A DNA stretch of 64,000 nucleotides from Haliotis asinina (Eukaryota; Mollusca; Gastropoda; Lepetellida; Haliotidae), in NCBI RefSeq assembly GCF_037392515.1, contig NC_090288.1:10709969-10773968 (forward strand), in the 5' to 3' direction. Shown here piece after piece: positions 34,860-46,192 of this stretch. The notes beneath the pieces are model-generated. The model ran no database searches. It saw nothing but the letters and a program-made list of their open reading frames with translations, and was not told where the DNA came from. The position numbers and the translations under genes are program-made. The number at the start of each line of letters is the position of its first letter. Position 1 is the stretch's first letter.

Positions 34860-36560
34860 TGGAGCCATGCAGTAACGGGAAATGGTGTGTACTTCAAGTA
34901 ATCTATCTGCGGGTTAAAACTGTTGTGGTAGTATATTATGTTAACTAGGGATCGGCTAATAATACATTCTGAATCAATTTAGTATGTAACACGACTTCTG
35001 ATTGGTCAACGCTACAAATTTCTGACCGTATAAATCAGCATATACGGTCGCAGTTTTAAAACCTGATATCACTGCCAGGTTTCGTAGATTTCAGGAAATT
35101 GCCTCGTCATATGAACAAGTCCTGATTGTTTAATTGTTTAATTGTGTTGCAAAGATATATGTTGAAAGCAAGCAGGTGTGAGTACATATCATATATGTAA
35201 CGTTTCACTTAATGTTATTGTACTTTCTCTAGTAGACATTTGGTGGCGTGTACAGATATATTTTCTTGTCATGTGGTAATATTCTTTGTATATTAGACAA
35301 GAGACATTCTTAAATAAATTGTCCCTCTAAAATGTCTGAGGTTATATTGTACAAAGCATCTGTGTCAGTGGCAGTATAGAATTTACTTACATGCTTTCTA
35401 TGAAAGAAGCATTTTCGCTGATACATTGCTATTGTATACTGAATATTTTAACAAAAGTACTCATACTAATACGCTAGTGTGTGACTTACATGGAGCAGAA
35501 TCACAGTGTGTCGCTTTGGTTCATCTAAATATAACGCAGAAAACATACATTATCATACGAAGTTGTTGCAAAAATGAGTGATAAAATCTGCTGTCTTCAA
35601 TTTCACGTTAAGTTAATTCAAAACTTATCTACTTTTCTAAAAATAATGTTTTAATTATATGAAGCCCTTAGGAACACAGATTACATTGTTTACCAAATGC
35701 TTATAGCTGGTTAAATTATCGTATCATTGGCAAATATGTTTTTACAAATTTGCGATGATTTGCAACTGGATATTGAATGGATGCATTCACTGTTTTATGA
35801 GATACGTTGCGCTATGCTATGAACAAACCAGAAGCTGTCCTTTTAGAACACGTTGCTGTACTGTTTCATTGATTAAGAAATATGTTGGACTACATTGGTG
35901 TATGGATTCAAAGGGAATTTGGAGAAAGTATAACAATCCCTGTGTCAAAGAAACTCAAATTTAAGTTCCACTTTGAACGAAACCACATACACACTGTTTT
36001 TATTTCAGAAATAATGTCACTTCACAGAGGTCAAGTTATTCCCAATTGCTGTTAATTTGTGTCACTGTACATACCTTTGTGTTCATTTCTTGAGACAGTA
36101 TTTGTTGACAGCTTTTACTTCCGTGGAGACCTGATCTTTCGACCTTTTGAACTGGAAGTCCCGATGGTCCAAGTAAGCCAATTTTGATGCAGTGGCGAAT
36201 TTTGAGTCCATCTGGGACTGGTTTACACGGTTTGGTAGCGCGGTACAGTTAAGCAGTTTGACTGAGCTTCTCTAATACCATAAAGATATTTCTGTGATCA
36301 TGGATCATGTGATGTTATTTCCACATAAGTTCAAATGCATTATTTAACAGAGCTGCAAATAAATATTGCTGTACTCAATGGGTAAGATATTCTCACAACT
36401 AGCAAGAAATGTATAATATATAATGTCGACACGGACACACACAATGGAGTATCATCATCAATCTCCGTCAACGCTTGGTCTACATAACTGCTGCCTGACC
36501 GCCTGATGTGTTACATTCTGCATAACTATTTCTCACGCTCACATCAAGACCTCGGTAAGT
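34860..36560. other. Unassigned AT-rich sequence
   Basis: No gene or classifiable repeat is supported on either strand. Confidence 0.35.
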
Positions 36561-36580
36561 TAACATTACATTGTGACCCA

Positions 36581-36976
36581 TTACTTTAGATTTGACTCAA
36601 TGTATTGTACTTGAAACCTCTCTTGTGAATCTTTTGTATCTTGCTTTAGGTTTTGCTGATTACAAATTATTGAAAATATCAGATTTCTCAGTGATATATT
36701 TTGCTGATTCTGAGGGGATTTCTTAAACCGTTTGTCACGGCAGTTTTTAACAGTAACATGTTCCAGAGGTGAAAGTGTTTTAGAACTGCGTCCTGTCACA
36801 GGGCACAGTTTGACTGGGTTGTATTGTAAGTTGCGTTTAACGCTTTGGTCAACTATATGTTCATGAGTGAAAGACCACAAACTTCTGGCGTGCCCACACC
36901 AGGGTACTGTGAAGCTGTATATAGTTGTGTTACTTGCGCCATCATCAAAGAGACGTATGCATGCAATCTTTGTCAA
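36581..36976 (-). CDS. Open frame of 131 codons, unrecognised
   Basis: This is the longest host-like minus-strand frame outside transposons. It has a Cys/Trp-containing first half (TVPWCGHARSLWSFTHEHIV, then VKLCPVTG) and a Lys/Asn/Gln-rich second half. No family is recognised. It could be an exon of an extracellular protein or chance. The start methionine has no splice or promoter support. Confidence 0.22.
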   Translation of the reverse strand: MTKIACIRLFDDGASNTTIYSFTVPWCGHARSLWSFTHEHIVDQSVKRNLQYNPVKLCPVTGRSSKTLSPLEHVTVKNCRDKRFKKSPQNQQNISLRNLIFSIICNQQNLKQDTKDSQERFQVQYIESNLK

Positions 36977-37097
36977 AATAACCTAAAGTCAGCAAACGCT
37001 TAGAATGAAATTATTGGCACATATTTGCACACGAAAGAAATCACAGGAAAATTGAGTGCACGTTGAGAAGTCTGAAATGTAAATAAGATGATATAAT

Positions 37098-37140
37098 AAA
37101 GATAAATCACAATAAATCACAATAAATCACAATAAATCAA
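37098..37140. repeat. 10-bp tandem repeat, about 4 copies
   Basis: AATAAATCAC (or rotations) is repeated about four times between 37098 and 37140. Confidence 0.85.
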
Positions 37141-37463
37141 GTCCCAGTGTCACGGTTCCCCAGAGAATAAAATAAAAAATGGCTTAACCGTTATAGAGGA
37201 CAACTGACTAATGAAATGCGCTTCCGGTAAGAGAGGATACACTCACTAGTTAGCCTTTGATCACCGCAGATATCAGTATACTCTCAAGTCACGCTTGCAA
37301 TAATATTGATACTAGTGATATCGACTGAATTAGTTACAGGTATCTTGGAATGAAAACCCTTATGTAGTATTAAGTGAACATAACGCATTACTTTTACATA
37401 TTTACCTTCACCCGTAGAAGCGCATAACAAATTAACTATCTTGTACAGTGAATAAGCAAATAG

Positions 37464-37708
37464 TACCCGTGAAGGTCCCGGGGTAGAATAGGCCTTCAGC
37501 AACCCATGCTTGCCATAAAAGGCCACTAACGGGATCGGGTGGTCAGGCTCGCTGACTTGGTTGACGCATGTCATCGGTTCCCAGTTCCGCAGATCGATGC
37601 TCATGTTGTTGATCACTGGATTGTCTGGTCCACATTCGATTATTTACAGACCGCCGCCATATAGTTGGAATATTGCTGAGTGTGGCGTAAAACTAAACTC
37701 ACTCACCC
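37464..37708 (-). mobile_element. SINE-like family A copy, near full-length
   Basis: The sequence runs ACCCGTGAAGGTCCCGGGGT, AGAATAGGCCTTCAGCAACC, ACGGGATCGGGTGGTCAGGC, GTTGATCACTGGATTGTCTG, CAGACCGCCGCCATATAGTT, AATATTGCTGAGTGTGGCGT and AAAACTAAACTCACTCACC. It is one of the best-preserved copies and a good reference for the family. Confidence 0.85.
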
Positions 37709-38084
37709 CAATAAGCAAATAGCCTCTTTGACACCCACTCATGTACATGTGCACACAGAGACACTCATCCATCATTTTAGTTCTAGAACCGAGAAGACGC
37801 AAGAGTTCCTTTTACCAATCAACACTATTATTTGTCCTCGCTCCCATGTGTCAAGGAGTTCATGTTCGGGTATTCATTAAGGAGATTGGACTCACGAAAT
37901 AACAACGTGCGTGTTTGATTAGTATGATTCGTCATCCTTAACGCCAATTCATTTAATACAGAAAGCGTTGGTCTTTAATTAGCAATCAGGTATTTTACCA
38001 ATGAAAGTGATGCAGCTAAACATCAAGGTAAATATTGATTATGGACGCCCTTAGGCGGTTGAAGCAAGTGCTGTGCGAAACATG

Positions 38085-38199
38085 GTATCGACCCAGTCCT
38101 TGAAACTCTCTCCACCTACATCAAACATCTTTCTCGCTAATACAGAACTTCGTTTCCTGCATTCTCGTGTCTTACGTTTGGCTGCCTCAAGGTAGACTC
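38085..38199 (-). pseudogene. Copy 2 exon 3, distal half
   Basis: On the plus strand TCAAACATCTTTCTCGC.AAT, AGAACTTCGTTTCCTGCATT and CTCAAGGTAGACTC line up with 1855-1950 of gene 1. In the frame expected from gene 1 the encoded tail reads RHENAGNEVLY and then a stop in place of the YICEK cysteine region. Part of the DNAFQW segment is deleted. Confidence 0.8.
38188..38199. repeat. Left target-site duplication of LINE copy 2
   Basis: CAAGGTAGACTC here is repeated at 44191-44202. It is exon 3 sequence of the lectin pseudogene. Confidence 0.92.
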
Positions 38200-38759
38200 G
38201 GTGGGTGCTGGGTAACACTGAGAGCCGTTCACCCCCGTAGTGGACCCGGGGGGATAATTGGTCCACCAACCCGTTTGCTGTGGGTTGCGGCCCTGTGTCG
38301 GCGGAGGAAGGGATCCTGGTGGTTGAGGGCAATAGGGGCCAGTAACCGTGTTCCTATTGCTCAATACACCACTTTCGCCCTGACTTCGCCTAGACGGGTG
38401 GTAGAACTGGCCCGGTTCTATCAATCGGCTGGTCACGCAATGCCCTGTGCATAGTGAATATTTTGTGCACAATTTCGTCGTATTTGGGTGTTTGCCTGTT
38501 TATTTTCCATTGTTCAAATTATTAATATGTTTAACTGCCTAGAGTCCTATGCCAGAAGGCTGTGGCTCATGGGCCAATCTGGTGAGGTTGACCTCCAAAA
38601 TTCGGTATGTTTCCAATTTCTTGTCACTGGGCTGAACCTCCCTGGCATGTACTTTGGTATACAAATACTGCTATTTGTGTCATACTCACTGGAGTATAAC
38701 ATCCCTGTACCCCTGGTGTTTGTATTCTGGAGACCCAATGCAATTAGACACCGTCCTGG

Positions 38760-40071
38760 TTGACACTCCGTGGTGGGAGGGGAGCAGGGCTGTTGAACCA
38801 AACGTTTTTCATTATGTCTCAAATACACTCCTGTTCAAAAAGACGGCATTTGGTTGCAAGTTCGTCTGATCATGATCATGGCATTAATGTAGATTCCTGG
38901 GCTCGATTCATCGTTATTGAGGCTTTAAACCACAGTCCAATTAGACTGAACCCTTTTGCAATTTCAAAAGCTGTCAATGGATATTGTGGCGAAGTGAAAA
39001 ATGTTAGTCGCCTGCGCTCCGGCTCTTTGCTAGTGGGATGTTTACGTAAACAGCAATCTTTGAACCTTTTGTTTATTAAATAGTTTGCCAACGTTGCGGT
39101 TTCCGTTTCAGAACACAAAACATTAAATTCCTGTAAAGGATTTGTACGAGATCGTGCTCGATGTCTATCTGACATGAGTGAGAAGGATAGTGTTGCTGAA
39201 ATGAAGAGTCAAGGAGTGACTGATGTGACACGTTTCACTCAAAAGCAAAATGACAATGTTACACTGACCAACACCAGTCTCTTCACGTTTTCCCTTCCAA
39301 AATTGCCAAGAAGTGTTAAAGCGGGTTATTTCAATATCGGTGTGGAGGTTCACGTTCCAAACCCTCTCAGATGTTACAGGTGTGAAAAGTTTGGTCACGT
39401 AGCAAAGAACTGCAATCGCAACACTGTGTGCTCTCGCTGCAGTGATACTCATGACAGTTCCACATGCGCTACAGAAACTTTAAAGTGCGCAAACTGTAAC
39501 GGAAAACATCTGGCCTCTTCCAAATTATGTCCAGTTTTCGAACATGAATCAAAAAGTCTTCAACTTAAGTGCAAAAACAACATTTCATATCATGAGGCTT
39601 AAAAGTTATTGATGTCACAATCATCTGCATCTTCTTTGTCAACTAAAACTTTTTCAGCAGTTGTGTCAACTCAACAATCTAGACCAGCTCCGGTGACAGT
39701 ATCTGTAGCTTGCCAAACAACACTTTCCTGGTTCGAACAACAAGTTACACTAGACACAGTAGCTCCAAATCCTCAGCTTGAGGCTAAAACCTCAACATCA
39801 GCATCTCAAACTGATATTATGCCAGACTATACATCCAACAAGGCAGTTCAGGGCGCAGCCCAGTTATCCATAAAAGAAAAGAAACAAATGGGAAGAAAAG
39901 AAACAAATGGGAAGAAAGGCCAGGTCCCTCCAGCACTTGGAGGTACCTTCTTCACTTGCAAATACTGTTGAGGTTCATAATTCATTTGAACCTCTTGACA
40001 TGGAGATTAGTCCCTCGCACATTGTGAAGGATAGCAGACCTCAATCCCGATCTCAAATTAAGCCCCCATGA
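38760..40071 (+). pseudogene. LINE copy 2 ORF1 (gag-like, three CCHC knuckles), disabled
   Basis: An N-terminal part (38760-39083) includes FIVIEALNHSPIRLNPFAIS and LRSGSLLVGC, an RNA-recognition-like region. A break follows. The next part (39174-39602) carries CYRCEKFGHVAKNC, CSRCSDTHDSSTC and CANCNGKHLASSKLC. A stop at about 39601 and a frameshift near 39960 precede the tail FEPLDMEISPSHIV..SQIKPP. The final TGA (40069-40071) overlaps the ORF2 ATG (40068) as ATGA. The protein would package element RNA in the cytoplasm. Confidence 0.8.
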
Positions 40072-43000
40072 ATGACTCACATATCATTCAATGGAATTGC
40101 AGAGGACTGCGGAATAATTTTTATGATTTACAATTACTTATACAGGATTTTAAACCTTCAGCTCTATGTTTACAGGAGACATATTTACCAAATACTGAGA
40201 AACTTGACTTAAGACAGTACAGTTCATACAATTTCTTCTCATCCCCGGGTGTTAAAGCAACAGGAGGTTCTTCGATTCTGGTGAGACAAGGTATTATTCA
40301 TAGCCCTGTTTCTCTGAATACCCCCCTCCAAGCTGTTGCTGTCCGAGTGACTTTGCACATTGTTCTTACATTGTGTTCACTCTATGTTCCTCCTTCTTCA
40401 TCTCTTCAGCATTCTGATCTTCAGGCGCTGTATGATCAACTTCCCAAGCCCTGTATCATCATGGGAGATTTGAATGGACACAACCCTCTTTGGGGAAGTG
40501 CACACACTAACAATAAGGGGAAAGTACTGGAAGATTTTCTTGCCAACAGTGACATATGCCTCTTTAATGATACTTCCAACACGTATTTACATCCCGGTAC
40601 AGGTACTTACTCATCCCATGATCTGTCCATGACAGACCCGTATCTTCTGAATCAGTTTGAATGGTCGGACCACAATGACCTGTGTGGCAGTGATCATTTT
40701 GCAACCATTCTCAAAGCTATTGCTCCGTCAGATGCTCCTCCATCATCAAGGTGGAATTTCAAAAAGGCTAACTGAACTTTATATAAAAGTCTGTGTGCTG
40801 ACAAACTCAAACCTGAACTTTTTCATGATATACCTGATGCCATACAATGTTTTTCAGATGAACTAAATAACATAGCTGAAGAGTGTATCCCAAAGTCCTC
40901 TGCAATTCCACATGTGCGTAAATCATGGTTTAACAATGAATGCAAACAGGCTAGGAGGGCAAGGAAGAAAGCTGAAATGTTTTTCCGTCGCCATCCCACG
41001 GTCCATAATTTGGACAAATTTAAAATTTTTAATGCCAAAGCACGCCGTACATTCAAGCAAAATAAACGCCAATCTTGGCGGAACTATACATCAAAGATTA
41101 ATTCGCGCTCATCAATATCAAAGGTATGGAATATGATCCAGAAAATCAAAGGTAAGGGCTCTAAATCTAGCTTTCACCATCTTAAAGATGGGACTCAATT
41201 ATTGACCAATAAATCAGATATTGCAAATAAATTAGGTGAAACGTTAGCCAAACATTCTTCCTCATCTACTTATGTACCCGAATTCCAAAAATATCAAAAA
41301 CTGCAAGAAAAGAAAACTATTCATTTCAATTCAGATAATGGGGAAGATTATAATGAAACATTTTCGATGCATGAACTTCATGCACTGCTTCAGGCAGTGA
41401 TGGTATACATTATCAGCTCCTCAAGCACTTACCTGAGTCTTGTTTAGAGACGCTCTTACATATTTTTGATGAGATTTGGACATCTGGAACATTTCCTTCG
41501 TCATGGCGTGATGCTATTATTGTTCGCATACCTAAGCCCGGTCGTGAACTAGCTGCGTTTGTAAGACCATGGAACGTATGATACTTTTGGTACTTGGAAA
41601 CCAATAACCTCATAACAGATATACAATGTGGTTTCTGTAAAAACAGAAGTACTGTCGATCATTTAGTACGCTTGGAGTCTTTTGTAAAAAATGTCATTAT
41701 TAATAAACAACACGCAGTGTCGATCTTTTTCGATTTAGAGAAAGCTTACGACACGACTTGGAAATATGGAATCTTAAAAGATTTACATGACTTAGGATTA
41801 CGAGGCCGCTTGCCTCAATTTATATCCAACTTTTTAAATGACAGGCAATTTCAAGTCCGCGTGGGTTCTACCCCCTCTGATCATTACAGTCAGGATCAGG
41901 GTGTTCCACAACGCAGTATTTTGTCTGTTACATTGCTTAGTATCAAGATCAATAGTTTATGGAAGGTTTTAAATGATTCAGTCGATAGATCGTTATTTGT
42001 GGATGATTTTAATATTTCTTGTCGAGGTAAAAATATGCGTAGTATTGAACGCCAACTGCAGTTATGCTTAAACAAAATAAACAAATGGTGTGTCGAAAAC
42101 GGATTTAAATTTTCTAAATCAAAAACCAGTTGTATACACTTTTGCCGTAAATACAAGCCCCATAAAGACCCAGAACTATTTCTAAGTGGCAGCCCCATCA
42201 AAGTTGTCAAGGAAGCTAAGTTTTTAGGTTTAATTTTCGATTCACATTTGACCTTTTTGCCCCATATTAAATCCTTTAAAAGCCAAATGCCTAATGACAC
42301 TTGATTTATTGAAGGTTGTTTCTAATTCAAAGTGGGGAGGGGATCAGACTACCCTCCTTCACTTATACAGATCACTCGTCCGCTCAAAACGTGCTTATGG
42401 CTCCATCGTATATGGTGGAGCCTGCAAAAGCAGCCTGAAACTATTAGATTCTGTCCATTATCAAGGTCTAAGACTTTGTCTTGGTTCCTTCAGAACTTCA
42501 CCTATTGACAGTCTCTACGTTGAGGCCGATGAACCATCTCTTACAGAACGTCGTATTAAATTATCCTTACAATACATTACTAAATTACACTCTAATGAAT
42601 CTAACCCTGCAAAAAACTGTGTGTTCAATCCCCTTTATGAGGATTTGTACGACAGGAAGTCTTCTCTTGGTCCACCTCTAGGGCACAGAATTAAACCCTT
42701 TCTTTCTTCAGCCGGCATTGAGCTTGAAAACATAGCTCCCTCCCGTCTTCTTTCTTCTCCTCCTTGGCCACAAGTTGACCTAACATTAACTACATTTAAA
42801 AAATCAGAAACTAATGAATTACAGTATAAACAAGAATATAATCAATTGGAACATAAATATAGCAATTATAAAGCCTTATTTACAGATCATTGGATTTACT
42901 GTCATTGGATCCAGAACAATATCTTCCAGATTACCAGATAATAGTTCTATTTTTACAGCAGAAGCTAACTCCATATTAACAGCTCTTAAATATATTCAAA

Positions 43001-43650
43001 GACACCCTAAACGTAAACAATATATAATCTATTCAGACTCTCTTTCTTGTCTTCAGGCGATTAAAAATTTATCATGTAAACATCCACTTTTAACTGACAT
43101 TATTGAATTGTATAATAATCTTGCTACTGGCCAATACGACATCGTCTTTTGTTGGTTACCAAGCCATGCAGGCATTTCTGGCAACACAATGACCGATCTT
43201 GCTGCCAAGGCAGCACTCAACAAATCTGTGACACCACTTCTTATTCCATACTCTGATTATAAAGCTACAATTAGATCGTATATCCGTGATCTGATGAAAA
43301 AGAAGTGGGACGCCCAAGTGAGTGTAAATAAATTACATGCAATAAAACCTTAAATTGGTTATACCCACTTTGGCTGTCAGTCCAGATTTGAGGAGGTCAT
43401 TATGCGGCGATGTCGTATTGGCCTTACGAGATATCCTCATGAATACCTTTTGAAAGGTGAGGATCCTCCCTTCTGCATCCCTTGTGATGAAAGAATCACA
43501 GTCAAGCATGTGTTGCTTGACTGTGTGGAATATTCCATCGCAAGGGATAACTATTTTAAAGCAAGAACTACGAAGGATCCCTTTAGTGATGTTAGTGCTC
43601 ATTTAATCATTGTGTTTTTAAAAGAATTAGACCTGTTACATGACTTGTAA
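40068..43650 (+). pseudogene. LINE copy 2 ORF2 (endonuclease, RT, RNase H, terminal CCHC), disabled
   Basis: The endonuclease (40068-40775) is open and has IIQWNCRGL at the start, the catalytic LQETYL, IMGDLNGHNPLWGS and GSDHF motifs. After a stop (about 40775) come the linker (KQARRARKKAEMFFRRHPTV), a deletion/frameshift near 41390-41600, and RT with FFDLEKAYDTTW, GVPQRSILS and SLFVDDF. Another frame change near 42300 leads to the thumb. RNase H (42950-43353) shows IIYSDSLSCL and SHAGISGNTMTDLAAK. A stop precedes the last segment, which has FCIPCDERITVKHVLLDC (C-x2-C..H-x4-C). In a working copy this single protein nicks the target and copies the RNA. Confidence 0.88.
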
Positions 43651-44190
43651 ATTGATTAATATTTTATGATTGGAAGTTGAATTAGCAGCTAAGATTGTTA
43701 GTGGCTGTATCCTCGAAGGGGGTTGAAGTACTGTAAAATTATTGTCCTCCTGAGAGGGTACGTAAGTCCCAAAACGGTTTAAGTCAGATTTAATTTTCCA
43801 GTTTTTTAATCGTAGAATATGTGTCATTTTAATTTGTGGCTAATCTTGCATACAGTCGCCAGCAGCTGAGGGGATGGTGTAAATCCAGCCAGGGACCATG
43901 CAGGTAGCAGAGGTACTGTAAGTCCCCATGGTCCCTGGTGTGGTGATCTACCCTCTGTTGTTGGAGATCTATGGCCTGTTTAATATTGTACTGTCCAAAT
44001 AGTGATACTATCATTTTTCAAGTTTCCACGCTAGTTTTAATACTAACTGTGACAGTCTAGTGGTTTTACTGTCCTTCGTAGACAGGGTCTTCTTAATATG
44101 CATATATATTCTTTTTGTCATGTATGTTCTCGTCACGATATGGCTGCAATATTGCCGATGTGACGTTAAATAATAACTCACTCACTCACC
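43651..44190 (+). mobile_element. 3' UTR and tail of LINE copy 2 (reference for solo tails)
   Basis: Marker words are CCTCGAAGGGGGTTGAAGTA, TATTGTCCTCCTGAGAGGGT, GATGGTGTAAATCCAGCC, CCCCATGGTCCCTGGTGTGG, TACTGTCCTTCGTAGACAGG and CTGCAATATTGCCGATGTGA. The same order recurs at 24.1, 32.3, 47.1, 53.6, 58.4, 59.3, 59.8 and 62.8 kb. Confidence 0.85.
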
Positions 44191-44202
44191 CAAGGTAGAC
44201 TC
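44191..44202. repeat. Right target-site duplication of LINE copy 2
   Basis: CAAGGTAGACTC, identical to 38188-38199, directly after the LINE tail CTCACTCACTCAC. Confidence 0.92.
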
Positions 44203-44325
44203 TGATTGGTGTGGAATTTGTTGGGGAACCTGGAGTCCAAGCAAAATAGGTCATTGGTCGTCTGTCGTGGTATACCCACTGCCCTTCATATGACCTGTAT
44301 ATTAAGTAGCTAGTATTTCTACTGT
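44191..44325 (-). pseudogene. Copy 2 exon 3, proximal half
   Basis: It follows a TTTCAG acceptor (44326-44328) and stays open: SRNTSYLIYRSYEGQWVYHD, then FAWTPGSPTN, aligned with SRTTSYFIDGSD..FAWSPGFPKN in gene 1. It runs to the LINE insertion point. Confidence 0.85.
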
Positions 44326-44979
44326 CTGAAAGGATTAAAGTATAGTGTCACTTGAGTTTGGAAAATGAAAAAGCCATGTTGTCAATATTCTTCTGTCGTA
44401 ATTACTGCTTTTCACTGGCAAATTCACAAATTCTTGCCATTTATTTCATCAGATGGATTCTGCTTTTGAAGACAGTCAAGACTAAGAATCCCCTTGTACT
44501 GAGATTCTATATTAGTACATAAGCCTACATTGAGGCCAAACAACTTTCACAGATTATTAATAATTACTTGATTTTGGACAAGCGAAAAACCACTAGGCAA
44601 CAGTTGACTGGTAAGAGTTAAGAATATATGTGAATGGTACTGGATTATCGTGTGTAACACAGTGGTTAGCTGCACAGGAACGAATACTTAAAGGCCAATT
44701 TACTCAAAAATTGGAAATGTTGCTTCAAGCTCAAATGGATTTTATTATCAAAATTCTCTATTCCATTATTAAGATTTATTACATCTATCCACAGTCTACC
44801 AATAGGAACTGGCCACTGTGAGAACATACTAAGCTGTGATAGAACTTGTAAACTCGTTTATGCGTGGGTCTTTCTAATTTGACGACAGTGTTTCGGTGTA
44901 TTCTGAAGTATTATTGCAAGAGCTTTTCAAACTGTAACTTTGATTCCCCGGAAGGTGGTCAACCTTTGTTTATAGCCTG

Positions 44980-45060
44980 GTATAACTGGTAGATATATTT
45001 CTATATAGTTGTAATAATGCCGAAGCGATGCAAAATTTTAACTCACTCACTCAAACATTA
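44980..45060 (+). mobile_element. LINE 3' tail fragment in copy 2 intron 2
   Basis: TAATAATGCCGAAGCGATGC, AAAATTTTAACTCACTCACT and CAAAC form a mutated LINE end. Confidence 0.5.
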
Positions 45061-45280
45061 ACACAGTTTTACAAATTTGTAAGTATCACGCCAGGAATCA
45101 TCTACAAAACACTATCTGTGTTTACTGTATAGACGAATGGCGACACTTTTCAAGAAACGTGGATCAATTGAATTCACCCTCAAGGAATAAATATTACTTA
45201 TTTCTTGACAGTTGTATAGCTGCCGTATTTGCCTTTTCCGAAAACAAATCCATCAAATCATCACTACGTTACAGCTACTC

Positions 45281-45292
45281 TACATGGTTGAT
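45281..45292. repeat. Left target-site duplication of foldback element
   Basis: TACATGGTTGAT is repeated at 45705-45716. The equivalent intron of gene 1 (about 3030-3045) has a single related site without the element. Confidence 0.85.
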
Positions 45293-45704
45293 GCAACATA
45301 TGTCATATTTGGGATTTCACTTTCTTAGTAAAGTACAAATTCTAGTACTTTTTTTCGGTTGAGTCCCATCCGGGATTCGAACCCGCACCCTCAGAGTCAG
45401 GCACCTAATCGCCAGCACACAAAGTCAGCCGCCTAGCCCGTTTAGCAGAGGGGTACACAAAGTACGCAGTCTAGACTACCAGTTGTCCGACTTTCATTTT
45501 TGTGGAAGTCGCGGTGGCTGAGCGGGCTAGGCGGCTGACTTTGTGTTCTGGCGATTAGGTGCCTGACTCTGAGGGTGCGGGTTCGAATCCCGGATGGGAC
45601 TCAACCGAAAAAAAGTACTAGAATTTGTACTTTACTAAGAAAGTGAAATCCCAAATATGACATATTTTGCATTTGACCATTTTCTAAATGGCATCGTGTA
45701 ATCA
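45293..45704. mobile_element. Head-to-head tRNA-like foldback SINE (full copy, 412 bp)
   Basis: The two arms are inverted copies of a tRNA-like head plus body. The right arm on the plus strand has tRNA-like sequence at 45508-45600 (A box TGGCTGAGCGG, B box GGTTCGAATCC), then ACTAGAATTTGTACTTTACT, GAAATCCCAAATATGACATA and a unique end ATGGCATCGTGTAATCA. The left arm is the inverse complement and stops at GCAACATATGTCATA. A central spacer (about 45440-45507) separates the heads. Bounded by 12-bp TSDs, it inserted as one unit. Confidence 0.88.
45508..45600 (+). other. tRNA-like head (Leu/Ser-like shape) inside the foldback element
   Basis: The sequence starts GTCGCGGTGGCTGAGCGGGC and ends GGGTTCGAATCCCGGATGGG, with a long variable region as in class II tRNAs. 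The acceptor stem pairs only at its ends, so this is a pol III promoter module of a SINE and not a functional tRNA gene. Confidence 0.7.
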
Positions 45705-46025
45705 TACATGGTTGATCTTAGCAAAAAGAAATATCCAACTATTTTGAAGCTTTGCTACGGAAACTAGAAAATCCATTTATTTGATTTAAACATATAAATA
45801 TCAGGTTCATCGCCCTGGTAAAACGAGTGCACGATCATGGCAAAACTGTATTGAACGTACTCTTTTAAGTGTAGAGTCTTTTTGTTACTCGATTAGGTTT
45901 CATTAGGTTACACTGGATTATATGTAACTCCATACTAGTCAATACCATTCCTGCATTTGAAAGGTTTCGGTTTCCAAATATAGACTGCATCTAGCATCCT
46001 GTCACTTTGAGGATTAAATTCCAAC

Positions 46026-46192
46026 CTGAAGAGGCTTTGACATGTTTTTCAAAGCGACTCTGCTTGTCCGGATTGTCAATAACAACGAAGTGTTCTCTTC
46101 TTGAACAACAGTCCGCAAGACCCTCAGTGTAAAGGAGCTTGTCGAGATGAAGTTGAGGAGGCGGTTGTGGATGTAGTCGATTGGACAAGCAT
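46026..46192 (-). pseudogene. Copy 2 exon 2 with 13-nt deletion
   Basis: The acceptor AACAG|AT (46193-46195) and the donor position CAG|GTTGGA (46025) are still visible. The exon is 167 nt against 180 nt in genes 1 and 3. One frame gives ACPIDYIHNRLLNF, and after the deletion the other gives QLHLDKLLYTEGLADCCSRR, then IDNPDKQSRF and KASSG. Confidence 0.88.

Larger units (their letters stand above)
38200..44190 (+). mobile_element. Near full-length LINE copy 2 inserted into lectin pseudogene exon 3
   Basis: The 5,991-bp element starts GGTGGGTGCTGGGTAACACT and ends TATGGCTGCAATATTGCCGA, then TGTGACGTTAAATAATAACT and CACTCACTCAC, between 12-bp TSDs. Order: 5' UTR, ORF1 (knuckle protein), ORF2 (endonuclease, RT, RNase H, CCHC) and a 3' UTR of about 540 bp. 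Compared with copy 1 it lacks about 35 bp at the 5' end. Stops and frameshifts occur in both ORFs, so it is inactive. It is the best local reference for the family. Confidence 0.93.

Noticed and set aside
37098..37140. CRISPR-like array
   Set aside because: It is a simple 10-bp tandem repeat without spacers, in a eukaryotic genome.
45508..45600. Functional tRNA-Leu gene
   Set aside because: The acceptor stem pairs only partly, the same sequence occurs inverted 150 bp away, and the unit is flanked by TSDs as part of a mobile element.
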